A DNA stretch of 64,000 bases from Trichoderma breve (GCF_028502605.1 NC_079233.1:3224001-3288000); one strand, 5' to 3'; positions 1 through 11,313 are shown, counted from the stretch's first letter. The notes: a model not told the origin generated them from the sequence alone. Program-made: numbers and translations.

Positions 1-373
1 ATAATTTAGTATATAATTTATTAAATAATTTATTTTAATTATATAATTTATAGTTTAATTTACTTTTATTATATAATTTATAATTTAATTTTTTTTTATT
101 ATATAATTTATTATTAATTATTATAAAATTAAATTATTTATATAATTAACTATTTTCCTTTATATTTTTTTTATTTTTATTTATTATAATAATAGTTTTT
201 TATTATATTATAATAAATTTTAATTATAAATATAAAGAAATTAATAATTTTAAAGAAAAAGCTTATAAAGCTACTAATTTAAATTCTAAACTACTAATTT
301 AATATAATTTTAATTTTAAGTTTTTTAATAATTTAAATTCCTTTATTATAAAAAGAAATTCTAATATTTTTAC

Positions 374-825
374 TAAGGTTACCAATTAGTAATAATTTAT
401 TTCGTTAATACCTTAAAAAAAATAAAACAATTTTTTTTTTATTTATTATTTATTATTCTTCACTTTTATAAGCTAAAGAAAATAAAATAAAGGTATTTAT
501 TATTAATAATAATTTATTAACAAAGGTAATAAATTTACTAATAGCTAGCTTAATAAAAATATTATATAAGTAAATTATATATTTTTAAAAACCTAGGAAA
601 TAAAGCTATAAGCTTATATTTTTTATTTTTTTATACTTATTTTATTTAATTTATTATTAAATAAATAAAATTCCTTTATTATTTATTTTTATTAATAATA
701 AATTCCTTTATTTTATTAATACCTTAAAGAAAATAAATAAAATTTATTATTTATTAATTAATAATAAAGAGTTATTTATTAATAAAATAAATAATAAATA
801 ACTACTAATAAATTTAGTAACCTTG
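374..825. mobile_element. MITE M1 (hAT-type, TIR aaggttac)
   Basis: This 452-bp insertion lies in exon 1 of remnant P. The left end is taaggttacc and the right end gtaaccttg; allowing one C-to-T change they form a 9-bp inverted repeat (caaggttac). The sequence atttttac(ta) is present on both sides (366-375 and 826-835), giving an 8-10 bp target duplication. The uninterrupted version of the target is visible in the related exon inside element D near 52590-52620. It has no coding capacity. Related copies are M2 (17227-17501) and M3 (35082-35476). The 8-bp duplication with a C-A-A-G-G terminus suggests mobilisation by a hAT transposase, which is an inference. Confidence 0.8.
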
Positions 826-979
826 ATTTTTACTAATAGTTTTATTTATAATAGATCTAAATTTAAATTAAAAAATAATAAAAATTCTAAGGTTTATATT
901 TTTTAAAATAACTTATTTAATAAAACTTTATTACTTATTAAAATAAATACTAAAAGAAAAATAAAAGTTAAATATATAA

Positions 980-1197
980 AGTTAATTATTTATTTTATTA
1001 TTTTATTATTATTTTATTATTTTATTATTATTTTATTATTTTATTATTATTTTATTATGTTACTATTATTTTATTATTATTTTATTATTATTTTATTATT
1101 ATTTTATTATTATTTTATTATTATTTTATTATTATTTTATTATTATTTTATTATTATTTTATTATTATTTTATTATTATTTTATTATTATTTTCTTA
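980..1197 (+). repeat. Microsatellite-filled intron 1 of remnant P
   Basis: The tract starts at a degenerate splice donor (gttaat, gttagt in A) after the exon-1 codons for VKYIK. It continues as about 200 bp of ttattatttta-type repeats, mostly a ttattatttt 10-mer. The same intron in hAT A (7840-7947) is 108 bp and consists of ggaataataaaataaa-type units, so the repeat motif and length are copy-specific. The downstream exon part seen in A (YNYKVIMPVKGF) is not recognisable here, so this stretch may include a deletion. Confidence 0.7.
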
Positions 1198-1660
1198 TTT
1201 TAATTAATTTAATAAAACTTTTAGTTTTTTTTTTATAATTTTAATAATATTATTATTATAATATAAATATAATTAATTTAATTATAAGTAATTATAATTA
1301 ATTTATTATATATATTATAATAATAATATTATAATTATAAAATACTAATTAAGACATTTAGTAACTTAAAGTTATTTAAGTTAATTAATTTATTAATTAA
1401 TAATTTACTTAATTACCTTTTATAAATAGCTATTATAATTTAATTATTAATAACTTACTTTTTTTAAAAGCTAATATTACCCCTTTAATATAAAATTCAC
1501 TATTTATTTTAAATATATAAAATAAATAATTAAAAATTCTATTTAAATTTAATAAAAAAAAAGCTATTAATAAAGTATTAATTTTTTTATTAAAAAATAA
1601 TATCTTTTTTAATACTATTTCTTTAAATTTATTTAATAAATTATTAAATTATTATAATAA

Positions 1661-1800
1661 GTAAGTTATTTACTTTATTTTATTTACTTTATTTTATTTA
1701 CTTTATTTTATTTACTTTATTTTATTTACTTTATTTTATATACTTTATTTACTTTATTTAATTTAATTATTATTTATTAATAAATATACTATTATAAATT
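1661..1800 (+). repeat. Microsatellite intron 3 of remnant P (14-bp unit)
   Basis: The intron begins with a perfect gtaagt donor at 1661, directly after exon sequence homologous to FNNLLSYYNK in hAT A. It continues as about five copies of the 14-mer tttactttatttta. The acceptor is degraded and lies near 1790-1800. The homologous intron in A is 6924-7075 with a different repeat. Confidence 0.7.
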
Positions 1801-3829
1801 AAATAAATATTAAAGATATTTTAAAAAATAACTTTAATAAAGCTTTATTAAATTTAAATTTATATATTAAAGCTAATTTAAAAATTAATAATACTTTTTC
1901 TATAACCTTTAATATTTAAACTTTAAATAGTTAAAATTCCTATTTAAGAATAATCCTTATTTTTATTAATTTAGAATTTAAATTAAAATATAAGTTTATA
2001 AGTATTTTATTTTTACTATATTATAAATCTATTTTAATAGCTAATTTAATTATAAGATTTAAAGAGCTTTTAAAAAGCTATATTAGTATTTATATATATT
2101 AGTAATTTAATAAAGCTTTGAAACCTTATCCTTATTTATTAAATATAAATTATATATTTAAGTATATTTTATTTATTTATTATTGTTAATAAAATAATTA
2201 ATAAAATAATTAATTTATTTATTTTAGTATTATATAAAATAATACTTTATAATAATAATATATTTTATAAATTCTTTTTAAAAAGCTTATAAAAAAGCTA
2301 CCAATAAAAGATTTCTTAATAATATTAAATATATAATATATATTATTAATTTAATTACATAAGATATATTAAAGGATTATATATTTTTTATTTCTTTTAA
2401 TTTACTATTATTTAATTATATAAATTATAATTTATATAATAATAATAATAATAATATAATAATAATAAAAGAAAAAGAAAAAAAATAATAATTCTTTTAA
2501 TAATATATTTTTTATTTATAGTTATTTATTTTATTAGTAAAATATACCTAAGAACTTAGTACTTTATTTAGTAATAGAATATTAAAAACTAAAAAAAATA
2601 AAAAAATTCCTATATTTTATAATAAGGAAAAAATTCCTTTAGGTATTTATTTATTATTTATTTATTTATAATTAATTTTTATAAATAATATAACTTGATA
2701 AAATTCAACTTATTATATACTTAATATTTTTATTAATTTAAAAAAAGCTTTATTTTATTATTATAATAATATAATTAATAAGGAATTTAAAAAAAGTATA
2801 TTTTATTATTTTATTGTTTTATTATTTATTTTATAAAGCTAATTTATTTATAATTATATTTTTCTAATATTAAATAAAAAGCTTTAAAAAATTAAAAACT
2901 ATATTTTTTATTTTTTTAAAGTCTTCTATTAAATCATAAAGCTAGCTTAATATAATAATTCCTATTATATTATTATATATTTATAAAATATATAATAAAT
3001 TAGAAAATTTATATAAAGCTTATTTAAAAAAAATAGAAACTTTAATTTAGTAAGTTATTTTATTTATTATTTCTATTTTATTTATTATTCATTCTTTATT
3101 AATTTATTAATTTATTTTATTTAAGGTATTTGTTATTAAATATTTACAAAAGCTATTAAATCTAGCCTTAATAAATTAAAAAAGTATTTTCCAAAAAAAT
3201 AACTTTTTTTAATTTAATTAATTATAAGTATTTTTTTTATAGCTTATTTTTAAATCCTTAATTTAAAATTACCTATTTTAAAAAAAATAAATTATTATAC
3301 TTTTTTCTAATATTAATAAAAATATTATATTTTTATTAAAATTAGATTATAATAAATAAGTTATTTTATTATTAGTATTTATTTATTTATTTTATTAATA
3401 ATTAATTTTATTATTATAAGTTAAATAAGAAAATTAATAACCTTAATTTAATTAATAATAATTCTATAAATACTTTTTTTAATAAATTAGCAGAAAATTT
3501 TAATTATAATAAGGTTATTAATGATAATAATCAGGGTTGCAAATTAGTGACGATTCGTCAGATTAAATTAATCATTGACTAATTTAGTTTCATTAGACTA
3601 ATGAAGAAAACTAATTTAGTTAATAATAATTTACTTATAACTAAATTAGTTTCGTTAGACTAATGAAGAAAACGAAACTAATAAAATTAATCTTTCTTTA
3701 AAAAAAAGTAAATAATAACGAATAACAAATAACGAAACGAATTGTCACTAATTTCGTCACTAATTTATTTATTATTTATATAGTAAATTTAAATAAATAA
3801 ATATATTAATTTAAATAAAATATATATAA

Positions 3830-4345
3830 TATAATAATAACTATAATAATTATATTAATTATATATATTTTATAAAACTATACTTATTTTTATTATATTA
3901 GCTATAATAAAGCTATAATTTAAATAATAAAATTTTAAGTATTATTATAAACTAAAGGATAATTTTATATTATAAAAAAACTTATTATTAAAATAACTAA
4001 TTTACCTTATAAGCTATATAAACGTAATATATAAGATAATAATATATATTATTTATATTTTATAATACTATAGTTATTTTCATTATATAAGCTATAATAA
4101 AGCTGTAATTTAAATAGTAAAATTTTAAGTATTATATAAAACTTAAAAAACGATTTTACAGAAAATAAAATTTACTACTAAAATAACTAATTACAGCTAT
4201 AAGCTATATAAATATAATAAATAAAATAATAATATTTATTATATATATTTTATAAAGCTATAACTAGTTTTATTATAATAGCTATTATAAAGCTATAATT
4301 TAAATAATAAGATTTATAATATTATTTTTAACTAAAAGAACGCTT
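3830..4345. repeat. Left-arm 190-bp subterminal tandem repeats of hAT A
   Basis: Three units with a 190-bp period are marked by the recurring block gctataataaagct followed by ataatttaaat at 3901, 4091 and 4281. Each unit also contains ttattaaaataactaatt and ttataagctatataaa. The same unit occurs in reverse complement in the right arm (about 8660-9060). The two arms are therefore inverted with respect to each other, as expected for subterminal transposase-binding arrays of hAT elements, although this unit is much longer than usual. Related arrays are in the arms of B, C, D and G. Confidence 0.8.
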
Positions 4346-4725
4346 TACGTTTTTTTTACTTTTTTATAATTATATTTTTATAATTATATTATAAAAAAAT
4401 TCCTTTTTTATAATAAAATAATACTTATTTAATAAATGAAAAAACTATATAAATAAATTAATTACATAAGTAAATCTAGGTTATTTTCTTTAATATACTT
4501 ATTTTCAACCTCTTTAAAATCCTTTATCCAGCTTTTTAATAATATTATTTCAGTAACTAAGTTAGGATTTAACCTATTTCTAGCCTTTATTATAATATTA
4601 TTGCTAATAGAAAAAACACTTTCTATAGCAGCAGAGGTAGTAGGAATAGCTAAATAACGTCTTGCTAAAATAGATAAAATAGGGTATTTATCTTTATTAG
4701 CTTTTTAATAAGCTAAAGGGTTATT

Positions 4726-4922
4726 CTAATAAAATAAAAAATAAATTAGTAAATAATATAATAATATAATAATAAAATAATAAAATAATAAAATAATAAA
4801 ATAATAAAATAATAAAATAATAAAATAATAAAATAATAAAATAATAAAATAATAAAATAATAAAATAATAAAATAATAAAATAATAAAATAATAGAATAA
4901 TAATAATAAATATATAACTTAC
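4726..4922 (-). repeat. Intron 11 of hAT A, (aataaaat)n expansion
   Basis: On the minus strand the donor GTAAGT lies at 4922-4917 and the acceptor TTATTAG ends at 4726. The 197-bp intron is mostly about sixteen copies of an 8-bp unit (aataaaat on the plus strand). Read without splicing, this repeat produces a false open frame (IILLFYYF repeated). The same intron in hAT B (9985-10087) is 103 bp. Confidence 0.85.
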
Positions 4923-5145
4923 ATTTTCAGCAATTAGGGGTTCTAATAAATAAAAAGATACTTCTTTTTTATTATTAATATTAGTTCCTAGAAAAAATTC
5001 CTTATTAGAATCTAATAAATCATTATTTTCAGGACTATTATTATTTTTAATATAATTAAAATTATTAGCTAATTTATTAAAAGACGAATTTAAATTAGCT
5101 AGATTATTAGTAATTATATTATTTCCCATTATTTTACTTTTTAAT

Positions 5146-7947
5146 CTAATAAAGGTTAATAAAATAAATATTAATAATAAATAAATAATAAATAATAAAT
5201 AATAAATAATAAATAACTTACTTATTGTAATCTATTTTAAATAAATTTAAAATAGCTTTATTAATATTAGGGAAAAAGCATAATAACTTATTTTCTATAA
5301 AATGAATATTTTTAAATCAAGGATCTAAAAATAAACTAAATAAAAATAGCTTATAATTAACTAAATTAGAAATAGTAATCTTTTTAAGGAAATACTTTTC
5401 TAATTTATTTAAACTAGATTTAATAGCTTTTATAAAAACCTAATAATAAGTAGCCTAATTAAAATAATTAGTAAATAAATAAATAAAATATAACTAAATA
5501 GAATATAATTAAAAAAACTTACTAAATTGGAGTTTCTAGGTTTATTAGAAAATAAGGTAATTAACCTTTCTAATTTATTATATATTTTATAAATATATAA
5601 TAATATAATTAGAATAGTTATATAAAACTGGCCCTGTAATTTAATAGAAGGCTTTAAAAAAACAAGGAATATAGACCTTAATTTATTTAAAGCCTCCTAT
5701 TCAAAGGGATTTAAAAAAAGCTATATTAAAATTAATAAATAAAATAACCTTTATAATTATAATAAAAAAAATATAATTATAATAAAAAAACACATACCTT
5801 TTTAAATTCTTTATTTATATTATTATAATAATATAATAAAGCTTTTTTTAAATTAATAAAAACATTAAGTATATAATAAGTTAAATTCCATTAAGTTGTA
5901 TTATTTATAAAAATTAGTTATAAATAAATAAATAAATAATAAAGGAATAAATAATAAATACCTAAAGGAATTTTTTCCTTATTATAAAATATAGGAATTT
6001 TTTTATCTCTTTTAGTTTTTAATATCCCTTCACTTAAAAAGTTACTAAGCTCTTAGGTATATTTAACTAATAAAATAATTCACCGTATTCAATTTATTAA
6101 ATCTATATAATAGTTAGTTAAATAAAATAAATAAATAAATAAATAAAATTAATAAATAAAACTTACTATTAAAAATAGTATTATTTTCTTCTTCTTCTTT
6201 TTTATTATTAAAATTATTATTTATATAATTTAATAATAATAAATTAAAAGAAATAGAAAATATATAATCTTTTAATATATCTTATGCTATTAAATTGATA
6301 ATATGTGCTATATATTTAATATTATTTATAAATTCCTTATTAAAAGCTTCTTTATAAGCCTCTTTAAAGGTATCTAAAAATGTATTATTATTTACAGTAT
6401 TATTTCTTATAATACTATAAATTAATTAGTAAAATAAATATATTTATTTATTTATTACTAAAATAAATAAATAAAAAAGAAATATAAAAAAATTATAAAT
6501 AAAAAAAAATAAATACTTAAATATATTATTTATTTTTAATATAGGTAAATAAGGTTTTAAAATTTAATAAAATTCCTAATATATATAAAGCCCTATATAG
6601 CTTTCTAATAATTCTTAGAATCCTATATAATTATTAGTAAATTAAATATAAATAAATAAATAAATAATATAATAATAAAATAATAATAATAAAATAAAAT
6701 ACCTATTAGCTTATATTTTAATTTAAATTCAGAATTAATATATATAATAATAACTCCTAAATAGGAAGTTTAGTTATTAGAAGTCTAAATATTAAAGGTT
6801 ATTAAAAAAGTACTATAAGTTTTAATATTTGCTTCTAAATGCAAATTTAAATCTAATAAGGCCTTATTATAATTATCTAATAACATTACTTTAATATTAT
6901 TTTAATTAATTATAGTATAATCCCTAAATAATAAAATTAGTTATTTAATAAACCTAAATAAAGATAATAAAATAAAATAAATATAATAAGATAAATATAA
7001 TAAATAAAATATAATGAATAGAATATAATATATATAATAAATAAAATATAGAATATAATAAATTAAATAACTTACTTATTATAATAAGATAATAAATTAT
7101 TAAATAAACTTGAAGAAATTGCATTAAAAGAGATATTATTTTCAATTAAGAAAATTAATATCTTATTTATAGCTTTTTCTTTATTTAATCCAATAGTTGA
7201 ATTAGCAGTTATTTTTGATCGTTTATTTCGGGTATTTAAAGCAAATAGCGAATTTTGTGTTAAAGGAATTATTTTAGATTCTAAATATAAAAAACATAAT
7301 AAATTAGTAAATTTTTAATAATAATTAATAAGGTTTTTTTTTAAATTGTTTATAAGTTAAATTATAAATTAGTTAATAATTTAATAAATTAAATTATATT
7401 ATATGTTGAATATAGTTTTAATTATTTATAAGTTGAATTATAAATCCGTTATAAATTTACTATATATTAAATATAGCCTTTTAATTGTTAATAAGTTAAA
7501 TTAGAAATCGGTTATTTTTTAGAGCTTATATGTTAAATATAAGTTAATAGTTATTATTTTATAATATAATTTTATTATCTATTTATTATTTCCGAATAAT
7601 AATAAATAAATAGTAAAATTAATTTAATCTTTAATAATAGCTAAATAACTAAAAACTAATAAAATAATAAAATAATAAAATAAAATAATAAGATAAAATA
7701 ATAAAATAATAACTTACTTCTTTTCCTTATTTTTTCCAATTACTTATTATAAGCTATTTTAGAATACTTTATTTAATAATACCTTACTAAATTAGATAAT
7801 TTAAATCCTTTAACTGGCATTATAACCTTATAATTATAACTATAATATATTAATAAAATAAAAAGAAATAATAAATTAAAAAAGGAATAATAAAATAAAG
7901 TAAGGAATAATAAAATAAAATAAGGAATAATAAAATAAATAACTAAC
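5146..7947 (-). other. Ten further introns of the hAT A gene
   Basis: Introns were inferred on the minus strand from donor and acceptor signals and homologous exon blocks. Intron 1 is 7947-7840, intron 2 about 7717-7649, intron 3 7075-6924, intron 4 6702-6623, intron 5 6516-6415, intron 6 6167-6103, intron 7 5961-5905 (acceptor mutated), intron 8 5797-5721, intron 9 5522-5455 and intron 10 5221-5146. Most are 57-152 bp and consist largely of taaa/taat-type tandem repeats running almost from donor to acceptor. The exon between introns 2 and 3 spans about 7648-7076 and contains a long stretch (7330-7620) of aagttaaattata-like repeats with no recognisable protein. Confidence 0.65.
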
Positions 7948-8394
7948 CTTATGCATTTAACTTCCATTTCCCTTTCTATATTTATTTTAATAGGTAATAA
8001 AGTCCTATTAAATAAATTATATTGGAAAATATAGATTTTTAAATCCTTATTATCTTCTAATTTAAATTCTAATCTATTATAAATAGATCCGCTAGTTACA
8101 CTAGCTTTATTATTAATAATAGAGGAATTTAATTTGTTAAAAGACTTAGAATTAAGATTATTTCGAATTCGTAGTGGTTTAGAATTTAAATCAGTAGCTT
8201 TATAAGCTTCTTCTTTAAAATCGTTAATTTCTTTATATTTATAATTAGAATCCATTATAATAAAATAAAGAAGTGTTATTATAATAAGGAAGTGTTATTA
8301 TAATAAAAAGACTGTTGTTATAATAAATAGAAATAAAAAAAATATAAAGGAAAAAGGCTAATTATATAGATAATTAAATCTTATGATAATTAAT

Positions 8395-8530
8395 AATAGA
8401 TCATATAATAAAAATAAATCAGACTATAGGTCAGACTATAAATCATACAATAAAAATAAATCAGACTATAAGTCATACAATAAAAATAAATCAGACTATA
8501 AGTCATATAATAAAAATAAATCATCTAATA
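8395..8530 (+). repeat. 30-bp minisatellite in hAT A leader
   Basis: About four units of tcagactataagtcata followed by caataaaaataaa (30 bp) lie just upstream of the hAT A start codon. Related, more decayed units lie at 13470-13600 in B. The plus-strand open frame here (NKSDYKSYNK repeated) is a product of the repeat and is not annotated as a gene. Confidence 0.85.
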
Positions 8531-8632
8531 AATCATACGATTTATTTTTATTATATATAACTTCGTATTTTTATAATTTATTATATAATTTATCGTATGA
8601 TTATTATACGATAAATTATATAATAAATTATA
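8531..8632. repeat. Imperfect palindrome next to the minisatellite
   Basis: The blocks aatcatacgattta (about 8531) and taaatttatcgtatgatt-like sequence (about 8588-8605), followed by tatacgataaattatat, give nested inverted repeats built on atcatacgat/atcgtatgat. This could fold into a hairpin in the transposon leader. A decayed relative is at 16500-16590 in B. Confidence 0.6.
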
Positions 8633-8659
8633 TAGGTTTTCATTTTAATATTTATTATA

Positions 8660-9407
8660 TATTTACTATAGTTTTATAATATTTATTATTTATATTTCAT
8701 AATACTATTATTATTATTATTATATAAGCTATAAGAAAGGAAATATTTTAATACTAAATTTATTTTATATAAAAGCGTTCTTTTAGCTTTAAATAATACT
8801 TAAAACTTTAGTATTTAAATTACAGCTTTATTATAGCTTATATAATAAAAATAAAAATAGTATTATAAAATATAAATAATAAATATTATTATTTTATTTA
8901 TAAAGTTTATAAAGCTTATAAGCTAAATTAGTTATTTTAATAGTAAATTTTTTTATAATCTAAAATTGTTTTTTAGCTTAGAATAATACTTAAAATTTTA
9001 ATATTTAAATTACAGCTTTATTATAGCTAATATAATAAAAATAATTACAGTTTTATAAAATATATATAATTAATATAATTATTATAGTTATTATTATATT
9101 ATATATATTTTATTTAAATTAATATATTTATTTATTTAAATTTACTATATAAATAATGAATAAATTAGTGACGAAATTAGTGACGAATTTACTTATTTTT
9201 TTTCTTCTGAATAATAACGAAACTAAATTCGTTAATAATAATTTACTTATAACTAAATTAGTTTCTTTAGATTAATGAAGAAAACTAATTTAGTTAATAA
9301 TAATTTACTTATAACTAAATTAGTTTCTTTAATTAGCTGAAGAAAACTAAATTAATTAGTGAATAATAATGAATAACGAATGACTAATGATTAATCGTGC
9401 AACCCTG
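8660..9407. repeat. Right arm of hAT A with 190-bp repeats and TIR
   Basis: Two clear units with a 190-bp period carry tacagctttattatagct at 8821 and 9011. They are followed by ttttataaaatatatat and then a terminal 270-bp zone with three spaced repeats of ataactaaattagtttc and gacgaatt blocks, ending in tgcaaccctg. The orientation is opposite to the left arm. Confidence 0.75.
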
Positions 9408-9922
9408 GCTTATGTAATAAAAATAAAAGTATTATTATAAAATATAAATAATAAATATTATTATTCCTTTTATTAGCTTCATAAAGCTTATAAGTTAAAT
9501 TAGTTATTTTAATAGTAAACCTTTTTATAATGTAAAAGTGTTTTTTTAGCTTTAGATAATATTAGAAATTTAATTATTTAAATTATAGCTTTAACTTAGC
9601 TTATATAATAAAAGTAAAAACAGTATAATAAAATATATATAATAAATATTATTATTTTTTATTTTATATTTATAATTTATGTAATATAATATAATAATAA
9701 TATTAAAATAAAGAATATTATTAAAATAATATAATTATAAATTAGTTAATTTTAATTTAATTAGTTTAGTTATTAGTTTTAAGTTAATTAACTAAAAACT
9801 TATGAATTTAGTTAATTAACTAACTAAAAACTTATGAGTTTAGTTAGTAGTTTAAATAAAACTAAACTAATTAGTTTAGTAATTAAAAAAACTAAAAACT
9901 ATTAACTAATTTTACAACCCTG
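9408..9922. mobile_element. Right arm of hAT C (TIR cagggttgtaaaa)
   Basis: The first 250 bp contain the same 190-bp subterminal unit as the arms of A (agcttatataataaaa, gtaaaagtgttttttta). The rest is specific to this subfamily: a series of inverted and direct aattagtttag/actaaaaact blocks ending tttacaaccctg at 9922. A RIP-mutated version of exactly this terminal region ends element D at 53360. It is inserted in the hAT B coding sequence, whose next bases (9923) code for ALISL in antisense, part of the dimerisation motif. Confidence 0.7.
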
Positions 9923-9984
9923 GCTAAAATAGATAAAATAGGAAATCTATTACTATTAGACTTCCACCACTCTAAAGGCTTAGT

Positions 9985-10087
9985 CTATTAAATAAATAAT
10001 TAGTGAATAATAAAATAATAATAAAATAGTAAATAATAAAATAATAATAAAATAGTAAAATAATAATAAATAAAATAAATAACTTAC
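9985..10087 (-). repeat. Intron 11 of hAT B
   Basis: On the minus strand the donor GTAAGT is at 10087 and the acceptor TTTAATAG ends at 9985. It is 103 bp of aataataaaatagta-type units, about half as long as the same intron in A. Confidence 0.7.
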
Positions 10088-10306
10088 ATCTTCTAATATA
10101 GGATTTTTTTTAAATATAAAGATATTTTATTATTAACACTAGTATTAGTGCCTAAATAAAATTCTTTATTAGAATTAGATAAATCATTATTATTAGTATT
10201 TTTAATAGCCCTATTATAATTAAAATCGTTGGCTAATTTATTAAAAGATATATTAGCTGCATTAATATTATTAATTATATTAGGGCCATTAACTTTATCT
10301 TGTTAC

Positions 10307-10446
10307 CTAATATAATAATATTAGTTAAATAATAAATTAAATAATAAATTAAATAATAAATCAAATAATAAATTAAATAATAAATTAAATAATAAATCAA
10401 ATAATAAATCAAATAATAAATTAAATAATAATAATAAATAATATAC
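10307..10446 (-). repeat. Intron 10 of hAT B (12-bp unit)
   Basis: The 140-bp intron contains about nine copies of the 12-mer ttaaataataaa (some with c replacing t), between a GTATAT donor at 10446 and a TTAG acceptor ending at 10307. Intron 10 of A is 76 bp. Confidence 0.65.
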
Positions 10447-11127
10447 TTATTATGTTCTATTTTTAATAAATATAAAATAGAATTATTAATATTAGGGAAA
10501 AAGTATAATAAACTTTTATCTTTAAAATAAATATTTTTAAATCAAGGATTTAAAAATAAACTATAAAAAAAAAGCTTATAATAAATTAAAGTAAAAGTAG
10601 TTATTTTCCTAGGAAAATACTTTCCTAATTTAGTAAGGCTAGATTCAATAGCTTTTGCATAAATTTAATAATAAGTAGCCTAATAAAAATAAGTAAAATA
10701 AATAAATAGTAAATAAAAAATATATAATAAAAAATAAATAATAAATAAATAACTTACTAATTTATTATTATAAAGCTTTTTAGTATATTTTAAATATAAT
10801 AGTTCTAGTTTATTATTTATTTTATAAATATATAATAAAGCTATAGGAATTGTTATATAAAATTAACCTTGTAATTTAATAGAAGGTTTTAAAAAAATAA
10901 GAAATATAGTTTTTAATTCGTCTAAACCTTCCTATTTAAAGTTAGAAAAATATAATTATAAATAAATCAGCTTTAAAAAAATAATATAATAATAATATAA
11001 TAATAATAAAAATATACCTTTTTAAATTCTTTATTAATTATATTATTATAATAATATAATAAAGCTTCCTTTAAACTAATTGAAATATTAAGTATATAAA
11101 ATATTGAATTCCAACGGGTTGTATTAT

Positions 11128-11313
11128 CTATTGAAATTAATTAATTAATAAAGATATATAAATAATAAATAATAAATAATAAATAATAAATAATAAATAA
11201 TAAATAATAAATAATAAATAATAAATAATAAATAATAAATAATAAATAATAAATAATAAATAATAAATAATAAATAATAAATAAATAATAATAAATAATA
11301 AATAAATAATTAC
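11128..11313 (-). repeat. Intron 7 of hAT B (7-bp unit)
   Basis: The 186-bp intron has about sixteen near-perfect copies of aataaat. The donor GTAATT at 11313 follows codons for KEKIPLG, and the acceptor CAATAG ends at 11128 before codons for DNTTRWNS. Intron 7 in A is only 57 bp (5905-5961) and in P about 51 bp (from 2643), so the array expanded after the copies separated. The long open frame through this stretch (LLFIIYY repeated) is intronic. Confidence 0.8.

Larger units (their letters stand above)
213..3531 (+). pseudogene. hAT transposase remnant P (RIP-degraded)
   Basis: This is a plus-strand relative of the transposase in hAT A. The N-terminus reads NYKYKEINNFKEKAYKATNL where A has NYKYKEINDFKEEAYKATDL, and the start codon has become ATA (213-215). 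Exon blocks can be followed to about 3531 in the same order as in A: the block with KAINKVLIFLLKNNI-like residues at about 1480-1660, the block corresponding to TSNNQTSYLGVI at about 1890-2040, and the block around 2520-2640 ending at a conserved splice donor. The last readable block is NKLAENFNYNKVINDNN, after which A begins. There are many stops, most at positions where A or B has Trp, Gln or Arg. A 452-bp MITE (M1) interrupts exon 1, and intron 1 is inflated by repeats. It is non-functional. Confidence 0.8.
4462..8255 (-). pseudogene. hAT transposase A, multi-exon, RIP-damaged
   Basis: The start is the ATG at 8255 (MDSNYKYKEINDFKEEAYK) and the stop is TAA at 4464-4462. The C-terminal exon (4725-4462) is the hAT dimerisation domain: YPILSILARRYLAIP, then TSAAIESVFSISNN and ARNRLNPNLV, ending in ILLKSWIKDF. 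Upstream exons show AAHIINLIA-type and TSNN-TSYLG hAT core blocks at about 6280 and 6760. Splicing is inferred from GTAAGT/GTATTT/GTTAGT donors and TAG acceptors that restore homologous frames; intron 1 (7840-7947) joins codons for KCI-SYNYKV in frame. In-frame stops remain, for instance where hAT proteins have Trp (Y-stop-K before the dimerisation motif) and in the TSNN block, and the intron 7 acceptor has AG changed to AA (5905). It is recently active in origin but now inactive. I could not confirm an N-terminal BED finger. Confidence 0.85.
3532..9407 (-). mobile_element. hAT transposon A, near-complete, minus-strand coding
   Basis: The element is 5876 bp and bounded by matching 10-bp termini, cagggttgca at 3532-3541 and tgcaaccctg at 9398-9407. 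The layout is left arm (3542-4450, with 190-bp repeats and short runs such as taatttagttt), transposase gene on the minus strand (8255 to 4462), leader with a 30-bp minisatellite (8395-8530), and right arm (8660-9407). The terminal 250 bp of each arm also carry short repeated blocks (ctaaattagtttc, aataatttactta). It keeps noticeably more C, G and CpA than its surroundings, so it is one of the youngest insertions. The flanking 8-mers do not match, so no target duplication can be shown. Confidence 0.88.
1..9922 (+). mobile_element. hAT element C/P, split by nested hAT A
   Basis: I read 1-3531 (leader and plus-strand transposase remnant P) and 9408-9922 (right arm) as two parts of one hAT element. 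It is interrupted by hAT A at 3532-9407, and its left end lies outside the window. The right end at 9910-9922 reads tttacaaccctg, the hAT-type terminus, and abuts the broken C-terminal exon of hAT B at 9923. The leader 1-212 matches the leader of A (same cctttatattttttttattt stretch before the start codon). The part of P coding for the C-terminal dimerisation domain is missing between 3531 and 9408. The join is an inference: the 8 bases left of A (ataataat) and right of A (gcttatgt) do not match, so an adjacent deletion or recombination must be assumed. Confidence 0.55.

Noticed and set aside
4746..5129. Apparent protein with a repeated IILLFYYF hydrophobic tail
   Set aside because: The first 70 residues are a real hAT exon, but the tail is intron 11 read through its aataaaat repeat.
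6954..7145. 63-residue minus-strand open frame rich in Ile, Leu and Tyr
   Set aside because: Only the first part overlaps a hAT exon in another frame; the rest is the microsatellite of intron 3. The apparent membrane protein is a by-product of taa/ata repeats.
8383..8679. 98-residue plus-strand open frame with NKSDYKSYNK repeats
   Set aside because: It is a translation of the 30-bp minisatellite and palindrome in the hAT A leader, with no codon structure or homologue.
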